This document shows, piece by piece, positions 8,003 through 18,204 of a stretch of DNA of 64,000 nucleotides (its first letter is position 1; each line of letters opens with the position of its first letter). This DNA is from Paraflavitalea soli. GTDB taxonomy: Bacteria > Bacteroidota > Bacteroidia > Chitinophagales > Chitinophagaceae. Under the pieces are notes generated by a model. The model was not told the origin of the DNA and did not search any database. It saw only the letters and a program-made list of their open reading frames with translations. The position numbers were made by a program, and so were the translations under genes. The stretch is taken from NCBI RefSeq assembly GCF_003555545.1, contig NZ_CP032157.1, positions 7,444,546-7,508,545 of the forward strand. The letters are read 5' to 3'.

Positions 8003-10804
8003 ATGCCTGATACAGCGAAAAAAAACAGTACCGTCAAGAGCATCCGGCCAGTAAAACCTTTGGATAATATTTTTATCAAAGGAGCCCGGGTGCACAACCT
8101 GAAGAATGTTTCTGTAGAAATTCCACGCAATAAATTAATTGTGGTAACCGGGGTTTCCGGGTCCGGAAAATCTTCTCTTACCATCGATACCCTGTTTGCC
8201 GAAGGCCAGCGCCGGTATGCAGAAAGCCTCAGTGCCTATGCCCGCCAGTTCATGGCCCGTATGGTGAAACCGGATGTGGACTTTATTAAAGGCTTATGCC
8301 CCGCCATTGCCATCGAGCAAAAAGTGATCACCCGCACGCCCCGTTCTACCGTGGGCAGCATGACAGAAGTGTATGATTACCTGCGCCTGCTCTATGCACG
8401 GGCGGGTAAAACCATCTCACCTGTTTCGGGACGCGAGGTCAGGAAAGATGATGTAAAAGATGTGGTGGAAGCCATGTCCAAACTGACTATAGGCGACAAG
8501 GTGTTGATCCTGATACCCTTCAGGCAACATACACACCGCAATGCACAGGAAGAGCTGAATATCCTGATGCAAAAAGGCTTCTCCCGTCTCTATGATGGCA
8601 CCGTGCTGCGCATTGAAGACCTGCTGGAAGATGCCAAATGGAAAGCTGCCAAAGACACCTATGTATTAATAGACCGCCTGGTGGTGAAGGATTTTGATGA
8701 AGATGATCAGCACCGCATAGCGGATTCAGTAGGCACCGCCTTTTATGAAGGCGAAGGTGCGCTTCAACTGGAAGTGAATGGCACGCAGAAATTATCCTTC
8801 TCCAATAAATTCGAACTGGATGGTATCCAGTTTGAAGAGCCCGTCCCCAATTTGTTTTCTTTTAACAATCCTTTTGGAGCTTGTCCTACCTGCGAAGGCT
8901 TTAGCCAGGTGCTGGGTATCGATAGCGACCTCGTTATTCCCGATAAGCGCCTGAGTGTATATGAAGGAGGCGTAGCTCCCTGGAAAGGCGAGAAGCTGGG
9001 CTGGTGGAAAGAACAATTTATCAAGGGCGCTAAAAAGATAGATTTCCCGATACACAAACCGATCATCGATCTCACCAAGGCACAGTATAAAACGCTGTGG
9101 GAAGGCAGCCATGGTGTGTTGGGCATCAATGACTTCTTCAAAGAGGTAGAACAAAACCTATATAAGGTACAGTACCGTGTGCTCTTGTCGCGCTACCGCG
9201 GCCGCACGGAATGCCCGGACTGTAAAGGCTATCGCCTGCGCAAGGAAGCGCTGTATGTACAGGTAGGCGGCAAACATATCGGAGAGCTCTGCGAAATGCC
9301 GACCAAAGACCTGGTGAAATGGTTTGATCAACTGAAGCTGAGTGAATATGATCAACAGGTAGCTAAAAGGGTATTGATAGAGATCCATCACCGTTTAAAG
9401 ACCCTGATGGATGTGGGCCTTGGTTATTTGACCATGAACCGCCTGGCCAATTCATTGAGCGGCGGCGAGAGCCAGCGTATACAGCTTACCCGGTCACTGG
9501 GTAGCAACCTCACCGATTCCCTGTACATCCTGGATGAACCTTCCATTGGCCTGCATTCGAGGGATACAGAACGATTGATCCGTGTGTTGAAAGAGTTACG
9601 TGACCTGGGCAACACGGTGGTGGTGGTAGAGCATGATGACATGATGATGCGGGAAGCCGATCATATTATCGATATGGGACCACTGGCCTCGCACCTGGGC
9701 GGCGAAGTGGTAGCGAGTGGCAATTACGACGAGTTGATCAGTAACCCTAAGAGCCTTACCGGTCAATACCTGAGTGGGGCTTTACAGATCGAAGTGCCTA
9801 AAAAGCTGCGCAACTGGAACCGTTCCATCAAGGTAGAAGGCGCCCGGCAGAATAACCTGCAGGACCTCACGGTGGAGTTTCCGCTGAACACGCTCTGTGT
9901 GGTAAGTGGTGTGAGCGGCAGTGGTAAGACCACCCTGGTAAAACAAATACTGTATCCCGGCCTGCAAAAGATTAAAGGTGAGTTTGCTGATAAAGTGGGC
10001 TTGCACAAAGCGATCACCGGTGATGTAGACTACCTGTCCCAGATCGAGATGGTAGACCAGAATCCCATTGGCAAATCATCGCGCAGTAACCCCGTTACCT
10101 ATATCAAAGCGTATGACGAGATCAGGGACCTCTATGCCAAACAACCGCTGAGCAAAATGCGTGGGTTTCAGCCCAAGCATTTCTCGTTCAATGTGGATGG
10201 AGGCCGTTGTGATACCTGTAAAGGGGAAGGTGAACAAGTGGTAGAGATGCAATTCCTGGCCGATGTACACCTGACCTGTGAAGTATGTGGTGGCAAGAAA
10301 TTCAAAGAAGAAGTGCTGGAGGTGAACTACAATGGCAAAAGCATTTATGATGTGCTGGAAATGAGTGTGGATGAATCCCTGGAGTTTTTCAAAGCAGAAA
10401 AGGATATTATCCAGAAAATAAAACCCTTGAGTGATGTGGGACTGGGTTATGTAAAACTGGGCCAATCCTCCGATACCTTGTCGGGCGGGGAAGCGCAACG
10501 GGTGAAGCTGGCCTCTTTCCTGGGGAAAGGCAAGGCCCAGGGGCATATCCTGTTTATTTTTGACGAACCTACTACGGGCTTACATTTTCACGATATCAAA
10601 AAGCTGCTGGCTTCTTTTAATGCCCTCATAGAGCAGGGACATTCGATCCTGGTGATCGAGCACAATATGGATGTGATCAAAAGTGCAGACTGGATCATCG
10701 ACCTGGGCCCCGAGGCTGGCGATGGGGGAGGCAATCTGGTATATGCAGGTATCCCATCGGGCTTAAAGAAGGTAAAAGAGAGCTATACAGGCCGGTTCTT
10801 ATAG
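8003..10804 (+). CDS. uvrA: Excinuclease ABC subunit A (UvrA)
   Basis: The damage-sensing ATPase of nucleotide excision repair, which acts with UvrB in the cytoplasm. The 933-residue length is normal. Visible parts: first Walker [10 protein letters not shown] (near residue 52), zinc-finger Cys pairs CPTCEGF and CPDCKGYR, the ABC signature [11 protein letters not shown] with Walker [13 protein letters not shown], a second Walker [10 protein letters not shown], the DNA-binding zinc finger CDTCKGEGE...CEVCGGKKF, a second signature [11 protein letters not shown] and [12 protein letters not shown] start at ATG 8003 rather than the GTG at 7991, because the GTG is part of the promoter -7 element. 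Confidence 0.97.
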   Translation: MPDTAKKNSTVKSIRPVKPLDNIFIKGARVHNLKNVSVEIPRNKLIVVTGVSGSGKSSLTIDTLFAEGQRRYAESLSAYARQFMARMVKPDVDFIKGLCPAIAIEQKVITRTPRSTVGSMTEVYDYLRLLYARAGKTISPVSGREVRKDDVKDVVEAMSKLTIGDKVLILIPFRQHTHRNAQEELNILMQKGFSRLYDGTVLRIEDLLEDAKWKAAKDTYVLIDRLVVKDFDEDDQHRIADSVGTAFYEGEGALQLEVNGTQKLSFSNKFELDGIQFEEPVPNLFSFNNPFGACPTCEGFSQVLGIDSDLVIPDKRLSVYEGGVAPWKGEKLGWWKEQFIKGAKKIDFPIHKPIIDLTKAQYKTLWEGSHGVLGINDFFKEVEQNLYKVQYRVLLSRYRGRTECPDCKGYRLRKEALYVQVGGKHIGELCEMPTKDLVKWFDQLKLSEYDQQVAKRVLIEIHHRLKTLMDVGLGYLTMNRLANSLSGGESQRIQLTRSLGSNLTDSLYILDEPSIGLHSRDTERLIRVLKELRDLGNTVVVVEHDDMMMREADHIIDMGPLASHLGGEVVASGNYDELISNPKSLTGQYLSGALQIEVPKKLRNWNRSIKVEGARQNNLQDLTVEFPLNTLCVVSGVSGSGKTTLVKQILYPGLQKIKGEFADKVGLHKAITGDVDYLSQIEMVDQNPIGKSSRSNPVTYIKAYDEIRDLYAKQPLSKMRGFQPKHFSFNVDGGRCDTCKGEGEQVVEMQFLADVHLTCEVCGGKKFKEEVLEVNYNGKSIYDVLEMSVDESLEFFKAEKDIIQKIKPLSDVGLGYVKLGQSSDTLSGGEAQRVKLASFLGKGKAQGHILFIFDEPTTGLHFHDIKKLLASFNALIEQGHSILVIEHNMDVIKSADWIIDLGPEAGDGGGNLVYAGIPSGLKKVKESYTGRFL

Positions 10805-10806
10805 AG

Positions 10807-10914
10807 AGTCGGAAAGTCCGTAGGTCAGTAAAGTCCGTAAGTAAAACAGCTTGTAGGGCCTTTCTTTCGGACTTCCGGTCTTTCCGACTTCCTGACTTGC
10901 CTTCGACTTTCGGT
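10807..10914. repeat. AGTCGGAAAG/CTTTCCGACT repeat after uvrA
   Basis: AGTCGGAAAG (10807-10816) pairs with CTTTCCGACT (10880-10889). Between and after them are several further AAGTCCG, CGGACTT and CGACTTTCGG phrases. The same vocabulary recurs at 19347-19425. It probably folds and could act as the uvrA terminator. Confidence 0.55.
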
Positions 10915-10961
10915 CTGCATTAACATTTCATCACCTTTCTTTGCAGGAAAGTATACAGGCT

Positions 10962-11525
10962 ATGCGTTACGTGCTGTTATTGTTGGTGGTTGTAGGACTG
11001 GGGGAAACGGGTTTTGCCCAGATAAGGGTTCCTATCGGTAAGCGGAAGGCTGCGGACCCGGTAGCCACCACCGCCAGTGAAAAAGCCATGTTGCCCAGGG
11101 TGGGGGTACCAGAGCTGATAGCAATGCTGGAGTGGACCGGCAAGCAGATCGATACTACGCTGAAGAAGAAAGGTTACCTGTTGATGCAGAAAGATGTGGA
11201 TTCCACCAGTTCCCTGTTCCTGTATTCCATGCTCACCAAGCTGGAGGATGGCCCTACCACCGTCCGTTCATTTTCCTTTATGGATGCTGCTGTAGGTGAA
11301 TTGAAAAGCAGGATGATCACCTACCGTACTTATGATAAGAATGAGTTTCGCGATATATCTTCCTACCTGTTGGCCAATAATTACCAAAAGACAAATGAGT
11401 TTGATTTCGATGAGGCCAAACATTCCCTCTATAGCAATGGCACACAGGAGATCCGTCTCAAAGTGATTACTACTGTGAGAGACAAGCGTACTTTTATAGC
11501 TTATGAACTGGAATTGGGAAAATGA
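10962..11525 (+). CDS. Secreted protein of unknown function
   Basis: A 187-residue exported protein. Starting at ATG 10962 gives a compact signal peptide, MRYVLLLLVVVGLGETGFAQ. The in-frame TTG at 10941 would add seven unlikely residues. The mature chain has an EWTGKQIDTTLKKKGY segment and alternating beta/alpha character, but I see no known motif. It ends one base before the stop of the opposing DUF4293 gene, so the two genes meet tail to tail with no spacer. Confidence 0.65.
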   Translation: MRYVLLLLVVVGLGETGFAQIRVPIGKRKAADPVATTASEKAMLPRVGVPELIAMLEWTGKQIDTTLKKKGYLLMQKDVDSTSSLFLYSMLTKLEDGPTTVRSFSFMDAAVGELKSRMITYRTYDKNEFRDISSYLLANNYQKTNEFDFDEAKHSLYSNGTQEIRLKVITTVRDKRTFIAYELELGK

Positions 11526-11951
11526 TTACCGCAGGCGGTCAAGGCTTTTTACCAGCTTCTGATCGCGGTACATGCCCCGTAATGCAAGGATAAACAGTAT
11601 AGGAGCCACAATAGCCACAATAGCTGTGAGATCATAATTGCCTTCTCCGGGCACAAACTTCTTTACCTGTAAATAGAACAGCACCAGGCTGAGGCAGGAA
11701 AGGAACAAGCCCAGCAGGCTGAGCCTCATTTGAAATTTACGGTCCTTGTACAGGAAGATAGCTACCAGGGCCAGCAATCCCGTTGCCACCACGGAGATGG
11801 TCAGCAATATACCACTTGTACCCACCACCGAGGAAATGGCTTTGGGCTGCCCATCCTTAATAATATTACCGGTATAAAAAGAAAACTTCAGGGAAAGGAA
11901 AGTGGCGGCTGCAGCCAGTAATAACCAAACAGATTGTATACGCTGGATCAT
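11526..11951 (-). CDS. DUF4293 family membrane protein
   Basis: A 141-residue membrane protein with four hydrophobic spans. The opening MIQRIQSVWLLLAAAATFLS and the late YRDQKLVKSLDRLR tail are typical of the Bacteroidota family DUF4293, whose function is unknown. It has one of the best promoters in the window just upstream (TTTG-N20-TATTTTTG). Confidence 0.88.
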   Translation of the reverse strand: MIQRIQSVWLLLAAAATFLSLKFSFYTGNIIKDGQPKAISSVVGTSGILLTISVVATGLLALVAIFLYKDRKFQMRLSLLGLFLSCLSLVLFYLQVKKFVPGEGNYDLTAIVAIVAPILFILALRGMYRDQKLVKSLDRLR

Positions 11952-11971
11952 TTGGATAAATATTATTATCT

Positions 11972-12003
11972 CAAAAATAAGTAATCTGATTGGTCCCTAC
12001 AAA
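11972..12003 (-). promoter_or_regulatory. Promoter of the DUF4293 gene
   Basis: On the minus strand TTTG (12000-12003) is followed after exactly 20 bases by TATTTTTG (11972-11979). Both match the Bacteroidota -33 and -7 consensus. Transcription should begin about 15 bases before the ATG at 11951. Confidence 0.65.
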
Positions 12004-12007
12004 AGAC

Positions 12008-12039
12008 AAGTGGCAGGTAACTACTCCTGCCACTTTTTT
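12008..12039. terminator. Hairpin terminator between DUF4293 and lipoprotein genes
   Basis: A perfect 10-bp stem, AAGTGGCAGG (12008-12017) with CCTGCCACTT (12026-12035). The T run is on the plus side, and a weaker TTGTCTTTTG tail serves the leftward lipoprotein gene. It lies upstream of the DUF4293 promoter and so insulates it. Confidence 0.7.
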
Positions 12040-12073
12040 CCATTTTATACTCCTAACTGATAAGAGCCATGGT

Positions 12074-12607
12074 TTAGCCCGCCTTGCCAGGCGGTATGAT
12101 CTCACTCATCTCTCCGTCTGCTACCCGGATCAGTTTCCAGTCATCCCCTTCGTGGATATGCACGATGTAAATAAACTGGTTACCTACCTGTATTTCCTCT
12201 GCACTGGATATCGGGTAGTCGTACCAGGTGCTCCGGACGAGCGATCTCACTTCGCGAGGTAGCTTTTTTTCAGTAATGTAACGGATGGTGTAAAGCCACC
12301 TGCCATGCATGTCATAGTCAAGGCGCAAATTGGTGTCACCATCCTTGTACTTGGCCATGAATCCATGCTGGATCACGTACCATTGTTCATTCTGAGCCTG
12401 CGGGAAAGTGAGTTTAAAATGTCTCACCGCTCTGATATGGATGTCATTACGGTAAACCATACTGCCTGTAGCAGCCGGAATGCCATCCGGCAAACTGGCC
12501 GGTGGACTTGCCTGATTGGTGCTGCTGCTTACCTTACCGGAGGCACAAGCCTGCAGCAAGATAAGAATGACCGGCAGCAGCGTGCCGGTGAGGGTGTTGT
12601 GTTTCAT
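12074..12607 (-). CDS. Lipoprotein with PepSY-like domain
   Basis: A 177-residue lipoprotein. The N-terminus has a lipobox, LLQACASG, so the Cys near residue 21 should be lipidated. The mature part (about 60-170) repeats a FP-x-A...W...Y-x-A-x-Y...D-x-x-G-x-W-x-Y-T pattern, for example FKLTFPQAQNEQWYV and DYDMHGRWLYTIRY followed by KKLPREVRSLV. This is typical of the Bacteroidota PepSY-like (putative beta-lactamase-inhibitor-like) domain. Its role is unknown. It faces a histidine kinase gene divergently. Confidence 0.78.
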   Translation of the reverse strand: MKHNTLTGTLLPVILILLQACASGKVSSSTNQASPPASLPDGIPAATGSMVYRNDIHIRAVRHFKLTFPQAQNEQWYVIQHGFMAKYKDGDTNLRLDYDMHGRWLYTIRYITEKKLPREVRSLVRSTWYDYPISSAEEIQVGNQFIYIVHIHEGDDWKLIRVADGEMSEIIPPGKAG

Positions 12608-12851
12608 GGCTATACATTATTATTGTAATTATGACGCACATGGTCTCCTTATGTTGCACAAATGCCTGTGTTAAATTAATTACTAGATAAAATAACAACA
12701 TCCTGCCAGTGCTTGCGGCAAGTTTTAGATGTATAACTGCCTGAGCCCATATTAAACAGGCTACTGTCCTGGTTTTCGATGTACGGCGTTTGTCGAATAA
12801 AAAGAAAGGGCTCCTTGACTATTTGGTAACTTTAATAAAGTAAAGCGCTAT

Positions 12852-13913
12852 ATGCTGAATAATAAGATATTACGGAATAATTGTATCTTCTGGACCTGCT
12901 ACTTCCTGTACGAATGGCTGGCCAATGCTGCCTATGATAGTCAGTATGAATCGCATCTCCTGGCAGCGGCCCTATATACGCCACTGATATTGGCAGCAAC
13001 CCTTTTCACTATTTATGTACTGATCAAACAGTATTATTTTAAAGGGGAGAAAGTGAAGTTTTGGGTGGGTCTGATCGTCAGTATGCTGGTATTTGGCATA
13101 GGGCGCAGGGCCATCAATTACTTTATCATTTATCAGATATATACACCGGAATGGATGAAAATGCAGCCTTTCCTGTTTGCTCCGAAAATCATCTTTGAGA
13201 TCGTAGGTATCTATCTGATCGTAGCGCTTAATGCGATGTTCTATTTTTTATCGGCCTGGTATGAACAGCAAAGGATCACGCAAGCTTTGCAAAAAGATAA
13301 GGTAGAAGCACAGCTGGAATTGCTCAAATCGCAGGTGCAGCCTCACTTTATTTTTAATACCCTCAATAATATTTATTCCCTCTCTACCCAAAACAGTCCC
13401 AAGACCTCAGACCTGATCTACCGGCTTTCTTCCCTGTTGAGTTATTCTTTGTACGATAGCCGTAAGACCATCATCCCCCTCGAACAGGAAATTGAATACA
13501 TCAATAATTATATTGAACTGGAGAAGATACGCTATGGAGAGCGGCTGGATATTGCAGTGAATATCCTCAACGATACAAGGCATCTTGGTATATCACCTTT
13601 CCTGCTGCTGCCCCTGGTAGAAAACTGTTTTAAACACGGCGTTAGCAATGAGATCGATACCTGCTGGATACGATTGGATGTACTGGTCAAAGATGATTGG
13701 CTCATCATTAAGGCCGAGAATAGTAAGTCGTCCAACGGTAAACACAATGGTACCCGCAATGGTATCGGCCTGGAAAACGTAAAGAAAAGGCTAGACATAC
13801 TATACGATGGACGGCATGAGTTTAAATGCATCGATGAAGGCCAAACCTTTTTGGCAGTACTCAAAATAAAAATGACTGCACATGAAGATCAAGTGCCTGT
13901 TGGTGGACGATGA
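12852..13913 (+). CDS. LytS/YehU-type sensor histidine kinase
   Basis: A 353-residue membrane histidine kinase. Four membrane spans fill about residues 20-140, followed by the His_kinase phospho-acceptor block with QVQPHFIFNTLNNIYSLS, where His165 is the phosphorylation site. An HATPase region follows with PFLLLPLVENCFKHGV (N box) and GIGLENVKKRLDILY (G box). It has no large external sensor domain, so the signal is probably read in the membrane. Its 3' end overlaps the LytTR response regulator gene by 32 bases, which indicates translational coupling and a dedicated pair. Confidence 0.93.
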   Translation: MLNNKILRNNCIFWTCYFLYEWLANAAYDSQYESHLLAAALYTPLILAATLFTIYVLIKQYYFKGEKVKFWVGLIVSMLVFGIGRRAINYFIIYQIYTPEWMKMQPFLFAPKIIFEIVGIYLIVALNAMFYFLSAWYEQQRITQALQKDKVEAQLELLKSQVQPHFIFNTLNNIYSLSTQNSPKTSDLIYRLSSLLSYSLYDSRKTIIPLEQEIEYINNYIELEKIRYGERLDIAVNILNDTRHLGISPFLLLPLVENCFKHGVSNEIDTCWIRLDVLVKDDWLIIKAENSKSSNGKHNGTRNGIGLENVKKRLDILYDGRHEFKCIDEGQTFLAVLKIKMTAHEDQVPVGGR

Positions 13914-14592
13914 GCCACCAGCCGTAGACCTGATGACCACTTATATCGAAAGGGTGGGAGACCTCGAAATAGTGGGCCGGTGCAGTAATGCCATTGAAGC
14001 ATTTGGCTTTCTGCAAAAGACGAAAGTAGACCTGTTATTGCTCGATATCCAAATGCCCAAAATGACCGGGCTCGATCTGATCAGGTCCCTGCACGACCGG
14101 CCCAGGATCATTGTGATCACTGCCTATCGTGAGTTTGCTGCAGATGGATTTGACCTCGATGTGCTGGATTATATCGTAAAGCCTGTTTCTTTCGAGCGCT
14201 TCTTAAAAGCCATCGCCAAATACAACCAATATGCTTTGCTCCGGCAAACAGAAACGCCGGAGCAGGCAACAGATGCCTTTGAAAAAGCCTATATGTACTT
14301 TAAGGAAAACAAGCAGGTGAGAAAAGTATTCCTGAAGGATATTGTATACATTGAAAGCATCAAGGACTATGTGAAGATCATCACCACCGATAAGCCGCTT
14401 ATCACTTATCAACGGCTGAGCTATATGGAAGAAAAGCTGCCGGAGAATAAGTTCCTGCGTATACACAAATCCTACATCATTGCCATTGACAGGATATCAG
14501 GTTACAATAATGACCTGATCAATATTGAGGGATATGAACTACCACTGGGCAGAAGCTATAAACAAGGCTTTCTGAAAGTAGTGGGGGCGTGA
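13882..14592 (+). CDS. LytTR family response regulator
   Basis: A 236-residue regulator paired with the kinase upstream. The receiver domain (1-120) has the acidic pocket VDDEPPAVD, the phospho-acceptor Asp55 in LLLLDIQMPKMTG, the Thr of VITAYREF and the Lys of DYIVKPVSF. The C-terminal LytTR DNA-binding domain (about 135-236) has KDIVYIESIKDYVKI and FLRIHKSYIIAI. LytTR proteins bind paired short direct repeats near promoters; which genes it controls cannot be read here. Confidence 0.94.
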   Translation: MKIKCLLVDDEPPAVDLMTTYIERVGDLEIVGRCSNAIEAFGFLQKTKVDLLLLDIQMPKMTGLDLIRSLHDRPRIIVITAYREFAADGFDLDVLDYIVKPVSFERFLKAIAKYNQYALLRQTETPEQATDAFEKAYMYFKENKQVRKVFLKDIVYIESIKDYVKIITTDKPLITYQRLSYMEEKLPENKFLRIHKSYIIAIDRISGYNNDLINIEGYELPLGRSYKQGFLKVVGA

Positions 14593-14643
14593 AAAGGAAG
14601 TTGAAGTTGGAATCAATCGGGCAGCGGAAAAGCCCACTGGCTA

Positions 14644-14829
14644 TTACAGCCTTTGTTGTCTGCCTATAACATAGTACAGGAGGGTGCCAATAAAAGGAAG
14701 CAAAATAACCAGGAGGCACCAGATGATCTTGGTAGAATCATCCGCAAAGCGGCTTTGAACGATATCCACCAATGCCCAGATCCATAAAACGATACACAAT
14801 AATCCGAGTAATCCAAACGAAAAGAACAT
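14644..14829 (-). CDS. Small PLDc_N-domain membrane protein
   Basis: A 61-residue protein with two hydrophobic helices. The second carries the family signature: ALVDIVQSRF, then DSTKIIWCLLVILLPFIGTL and LYYVIGRQQ. This matches the stand-alone phospholipase D N-terminal (PLDc_N) type, whose function is unknown. It is convergent with the response regulator gene and about 180 bases downstream of glyA on the same strand, beyond a terminator. Confidence 0.85.
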   Translation of the reverse strand: MFFSFGLLGLLCIVLWIWALVDIVQSRFADDSTKIIWCLLVILLPFIGTLLYYVIGRQQRL

Positions 14830-14890
14830 GGTTGTAAGTTTTATAAATTAGTCGGGATCACAAAGCTTTTATTACAATAGTAATATAGTC

Positions 14891-14937
14891 AAAAAAAACC
14901 GGGCGAAAGAACATTGTACAATGCTCCTTCGCCCGGT
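14891..14937 (-). terminator. glyA terminator
   Basis: ACCGGGCGAA (14898-14907) pairs with TTCGCCCGGT (14928-14937). A further inner ACATTGTACAATG palindrome lies in the loop. Read on the minus strand, the stem is followed by eight T residues. Confidence 0.85.
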
Positions 14938-14960
14938 CTTTTTCACACAACTAATATTTT

Positions 14961-15013
14961 AAGGTGGGTCGCCCTGCAGGGACGCAGTGCAGGGCGGCAG
15001 GGCGGCTCGCCTT
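14961..15013. repeat. GGTGGGTCGCC/GGCGGCTCGCC hairpin repeat, copy 1
   Basis: AAGGTGGGTCGCCCTGC (14961-14977) pairs with GCAGGGCGGCTCGCCTT (14997-15013), with G-U pairs. It touches the glyA stop codon. Related copies occur at 20925-20957, 46190-46222 and 55364-55402. Confidence 0.7.
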
Positions 15014-16292
15014 ATCCTAATTCAGGATATAAAGGGAATTTCTTCATAAATGCCTGTACATCTCCTTTCACCGACCTGATGATGTTCTCATCATCTGCAT
15101 TCATCAACACCTTGTCTATCAGACCCACTACCGTTTCCATATCCGATTCTTTCATACCGCGGGTAGTGATGGCAGGTACACCTACACGGATACCGCTGGT
15201 TACAAATGGGCTCTTGTCATCAAAAGGAACCGCATTCTTATTGAGGGTGATATGGGCTTTGTCCAGTGTTTCCTGAGCTTTCTTACCAGTCAGGTTCTTA
15301 TTGCGCAGGTCAATCAGCATCAGGTGGTTATCTGTTCCCTGGCTAATGAGGTCATAACCGCGGTTCACAAATGATTTGGCCATTGCCTGTGCATTGGTCA
15401 GTATTTGTTTGCCATAAGCCAGGAAGTCATCTGTTAAGATCTCACCGAAGGAAACCGCCTTGGCTGCAATCACGTGTTCCAGCGGACCGCCCTGTATACC
15501 GGGAAATACGGCCAGGTCGAGCAGGGACGTGATGGTGCGGGTATTTCCTTTGGGGTCTTTAATGCCGAAAGGATTCTCAAAATCATGGCGTACCATGATA
15601 ATACCGCCGCGGGGACCGCGCAATGTTTTATGGGTAGTAGAAGTTACAATATGGCAATGATCAAATGGATCATTGAGCAACCCTTTGGCTATCAGGCCTG
15701 CGGGGTGGGCAATATCAGCCAATACCAAGGCTCCGATCTCATCGGCTACGGCACGGATACGGGCATAATCCCAATCGCGGCTATAGGCAGAAGCGCCACA
15801 AATGATCATTTTAGGCTTTTCCTTGCGGGCGATAGATTCCAGCTGGTCATAATCTACCAGGCCGGTATCTTTTTTTACACCATAGTGAAGGGCCACGTAG
15901 TTTTTACCGCTGAAATTGGCGGGGCTGCCGTGGGTGAGGTGACCACCCATGCTCAGATCGAGACCCAGTATCTTATCGCCTGGTTTCAGGCAGGCTACAA
16001 ATACAGCTGTATTGGCTTGAGCACCGCTATGGGGCTGTACGTTGGCCCAGCTTGCATTGAATATCTTTTTCAGCCGGTCAATAGCCAGCTGTTCTATTTG
16101 GTCAACGATCTCGCAACCACCATAATAACGTTTGCCGGGATATCCTTCCGCGTATTTGTTGGTGGGTACTGTGCCCATGGCCTGCATTACCTGTAAAGAA
16201 GTAAAGTTTTCGGAGGCTATGAGTTCAATGCCATTGCGTTGACGTTCAAGTTCCTGGTTGATGAGGTCAAAAACTAAGGTATCTTTTTGCAT
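15012..16292 (-). CDS. glyA: Serine hydroxymethyltransferase (GlyA)
   Basis: A PLP enzyme that interconverts serine and glycine and charges tetrahydrofolate with a one-carbon unit in the cytoplasm. The 426-residue product shows [11 protein letters not shown] near the start, [23 protein letters not shown], and the cofactor lysine in [15 protein letters not shown] start at ATG 16292, not 16310, because a TAnnTTTG promoter element sits at 16297-16304 and because GlyA proteins begin close to this point. The transcript is then leaderless or nearly so. A repeat hairpin and a terminator follow the stop. Confidence 0.97.
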   Translation of the reverse strand: MQKDTLVFDLINQELERQRNGIELIASENFTSLQVMQAMGTVPTNKYAEGYPGKRYYGGCEIVDQIEQLAIDRLKKIFNASWANVQPHSGAQANTAVFVACLKPGDKILGLDLSMGGHLTHGSPANFSGKNYVALHYGVKKDTGLVDYDQLESIARKEKPKMIICGASAYSRDWDYARIRAVADEIGALVLADIAHPAGLIAKGLLNDPFDHCHIVTSTTHKTLRGPRGGIIMVRHDFENPFGIKDPKGNTRTITSLLDLAVFPGIQGGPLEHVIAAKAVSFGEILTDDFLAYGKQILTNAQAMAKSFVNRGYDLISQGTDNHLMLIDLRNKNLTGKKAQETLDKAHITLNKNAVPFDDKSPFVTSGIRVGVPAITTRGMKESDMETVVGLIDKVLMNADDENIIRSVKGDVQAFMKKFPLYPELG

Positions 16293-16296
16293 GGCG

Positions 16297-16304
16297 CAAA
16301 AGTA
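16297..16304 (-). promoter_or_regulatory. glyA promoter -7 element, directly before the ATG
   Basis: On the minus strand TACTTTTG matches TAnnTTTG and ends only four bases before the start codon. A weak TTTA lies about 21 bases upstream. This implies a leaderless glyA mRNA. Confidence 0.5.
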
Positions 16305-16462
16305 GTTCAAATCGAATTAACGGGATAAAGAGATTAGGTTTTAAAATTTGCCAGAAAGTGAAAATAAAATGCCAATTGTCGCATCACATCCAGTCAAAAA
16401 TAGGCGTACGAATAATTTTTCCTATTTTCACGGCTTGGTAAAAACAAACTAGTTGTTTTTCA

Positions 16463-17461
16463 ATGAAAGCGATCATCCCCGTAGCTGGTGCAGGCACTAA
16501 GCTGCGTCCCCATACATACACACAACCCAAGGCACTGATTCCTCTTGCAGGCAAAACAATTCTGAGTATAATTGTTGATCAGTTGACAGAAGCCGGTATC
16601 AATGAATTCATTTTTATTGTAGGCTACCTGGGTGAGAAGATACAGGACTACGTAAAGGAAAAATATCCCGGACTACAGGCCCATTTTGTATTTCAGACCG
16701 AGCGCCATGGTATTGGCCATGCGATCACACTTACCCGCAACATCGTGGCCGATGATGAAATGTTTATCGTGTTGGGCGATACCATTGCCGAATACGATGT
16801 ACAGCAGGTACTGGATATGCCAGGATCGGCCCTGGGCGTTAAAAGGGTAGATGACCCGCGTAATTTCGGGGTGGCTGAAATGGGCGAGGATGGCTTTATC
16901 AGCCGCGTGGTGGAAAAACCGCAGATCCCTAAATCAAATATGGCCCTGGTAGGCATCTACCGCATCAAAGAGACTGCTTTGTTGTTTAACTGCCTGGAAA
17001 ACAATATCCGCAACCAGGTGATGAGCCGCGGCGAATTCAGTATTACCGACGCCCTGGAATGTATGATCACCCAGGGAGCTAAATTCCAGCCCTTTAAGGT
17101 GCAGAACTGGTTCGACTGTGGCCGGAAGGAAACCCTGCTCGAATCGAATGCCACCCTGCTCAAAAAATTTGGCGGCATCATTGCCCCCGAACATAGCCTC
17201 GATAATACCATCATCATACCTCCCGTAAGTATTGCCAAAGGTTGTAATATCAAAAACTCCATCATTGGCCCCAACGTGACCATCGGAGAGAAAACCACCA
17301 TTAATTACTCCATTATCAAGGACTCGATCATCGGCTCCTTTGCCGATCTGTACGATATTGTACTCACCACTTCCCTCATAGGCAGCGATACGGAAGTAAA
17401 GGGAGAAAGCCGTAGCCTCAACATCGGCGACAATACAGAGATCGATTTGGGGGAATCTTGA
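16463..17461 (+). CDS. Sugar-phosphate nucleotidyltransferase
   Basis: A 332-residue cytoplasmic enzyme of the RmlA/GlmU-type nucleotidyltransferase superfamily, expected to make an NDP-sugar from a sugar phosphate and NTP. The NTP loop GAGTKLRPHTYTQPKAL (residues 9-25) differs from the usual GGxGTRLRPLT by lacking one Gly and using Lys for Arg. LVVLGDT-like FIVLGDTIAEYD and the late FDCGRKETLLESN are also present. The C-terminal ~80 residues are isoleucine-rich hexapeptide turns (IIPPVSIAKGCNIKNSIIGP), a short left-handed beta helix. Substrate cannot be decided; glucose-1-phosphate is the usual one for this shape. Confidence 0.88.
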   Translation: MKAIIPVAGAGTKLRPHTYTQPKALIPLAGKTILSIIVDQLTEAGINEFIFIVGYLGEKIQDYVKEKYPGLQAHFVFQTERHGIGHAITLTRNIVADDEMFIVLGDTIAEYDVQQVLDMPGSALGVKRVDDPRNFGVAEMGEDGFISRVVEKPQIPKSNMALVGIYRIKETALLFNCLENNIRNQVMSRGEFSITDALECMITQGAKFQPFKVQNWFDCGRKETLLESNATLLKKFGGIIAPEHSLDNTIIIPPVSIAKGCNIKNSIIGPNVTIGEKTTINYSIIKDSIIGSFADLYDIVLTTSLIGSDTEVKGESRSLNIGDNTEIDLGES

Positions 17462-17636
17462 TAAGATTGGTATATAATTTACATGACCGGCTTCAGGAAC
17501 TGAAGAAGAATGACTAACTTTCTAAAGAATTGTGCAACATTCTTTGTGAGGTATGTGTCTTTATAGAGGATGAGGCTCCCGATTCCCGTGACGAGTGGCA
17601 GCAATCAACCTTTGCCAACCTTTTAAACGCTAATTT

Positions 17637-18059
17637 ATGAGAGGAAAGAAAAAAATCTTGTTGCTTCTGGCAATACTTCCTCTTGCCTTGTTAACCAAAG
17701 CTAATAATGGCAATAACGGCAGTGATGACCGTGGAAAACCTGAACCGGCCATCTCCGGCCTTGTTTCTGAAACGGGTACCAAAAAACCAGTACAGGGTGT
17801 AACCATTTCCATTTCCGGCAAAGGCCAGGACAAGAAGGAATTGTTTACTACCGACGCTGCCGGTAATTTTAAAGTTCCCCAGATGCCAGCAGGTGAATTG
17901 ATCATCATCCTGGAGAAAAAAGGCTATAAAACTTTTAGAAAAGAAGGAGTTACACTGAAAGAAGGCGTCCCCCTCAAATTGAATTTTGATATCAGCAATG
18001 AAGGGGCCGATGATGAGAGCGATGTGTTTCACCCGCTGCGTATGATGGACAGCGAATAA
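17637..18059 (+). CDS. Exported protein with carboxypeptidase-regulatory-like domain
   Basis: A 140-residue protein with a signal peptide (MRGKKKILLLLAILPLALL) and one beta-sandwich domain of the carboxypeptidase-regulatory/TonB-plug type: ISGLVSETGTKKPVQGVTIS, then FTTDAAGNFKVPQMPAGELI and KKGYKTFRKEGVTLK. Such domains usually sit at the N-terminus of SusC-type receptors; here it stands alone. The tail is acidic. A strong terminator follows. Function is unknown. Confidence 0.8.
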   Translation: MRGKKKILLLLAILPLALLTKANNGNNGSDDRGKPEPAISGLVSETGTKKPVQGVTISISGKGQDKKELFTTDAAGNFKVPQMPAGELIIILEKKGYKTFRKEGVTLKEGVPLKLNFDISNEGADDESDVFHPLRMMDSE

Positions 18060-18090
18060 TCCCGATCGTACATAACCACAAGATATTGAA

Positions 18091-18122
18091 GCGGTTCCGC
18101 CTGGCGGAACCGCTTTTTTTTT
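18091..18122 (+). terminator. Strong intrinsic terminator
   Basis: GCGGTTCCGCC (18091-18101) and GGCGGAACCGC (18103-18113) form a near-perfect palindrome followed by nine T residues. Confidence 0.92.
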
Positions 18123-18204
18123 GGGGCCTTTTATGCTGATTGAGCATAAATAATTGTATGTTTACCATATAGTTACAGATGTTAAAAATATGAATATAGG
18201 TATA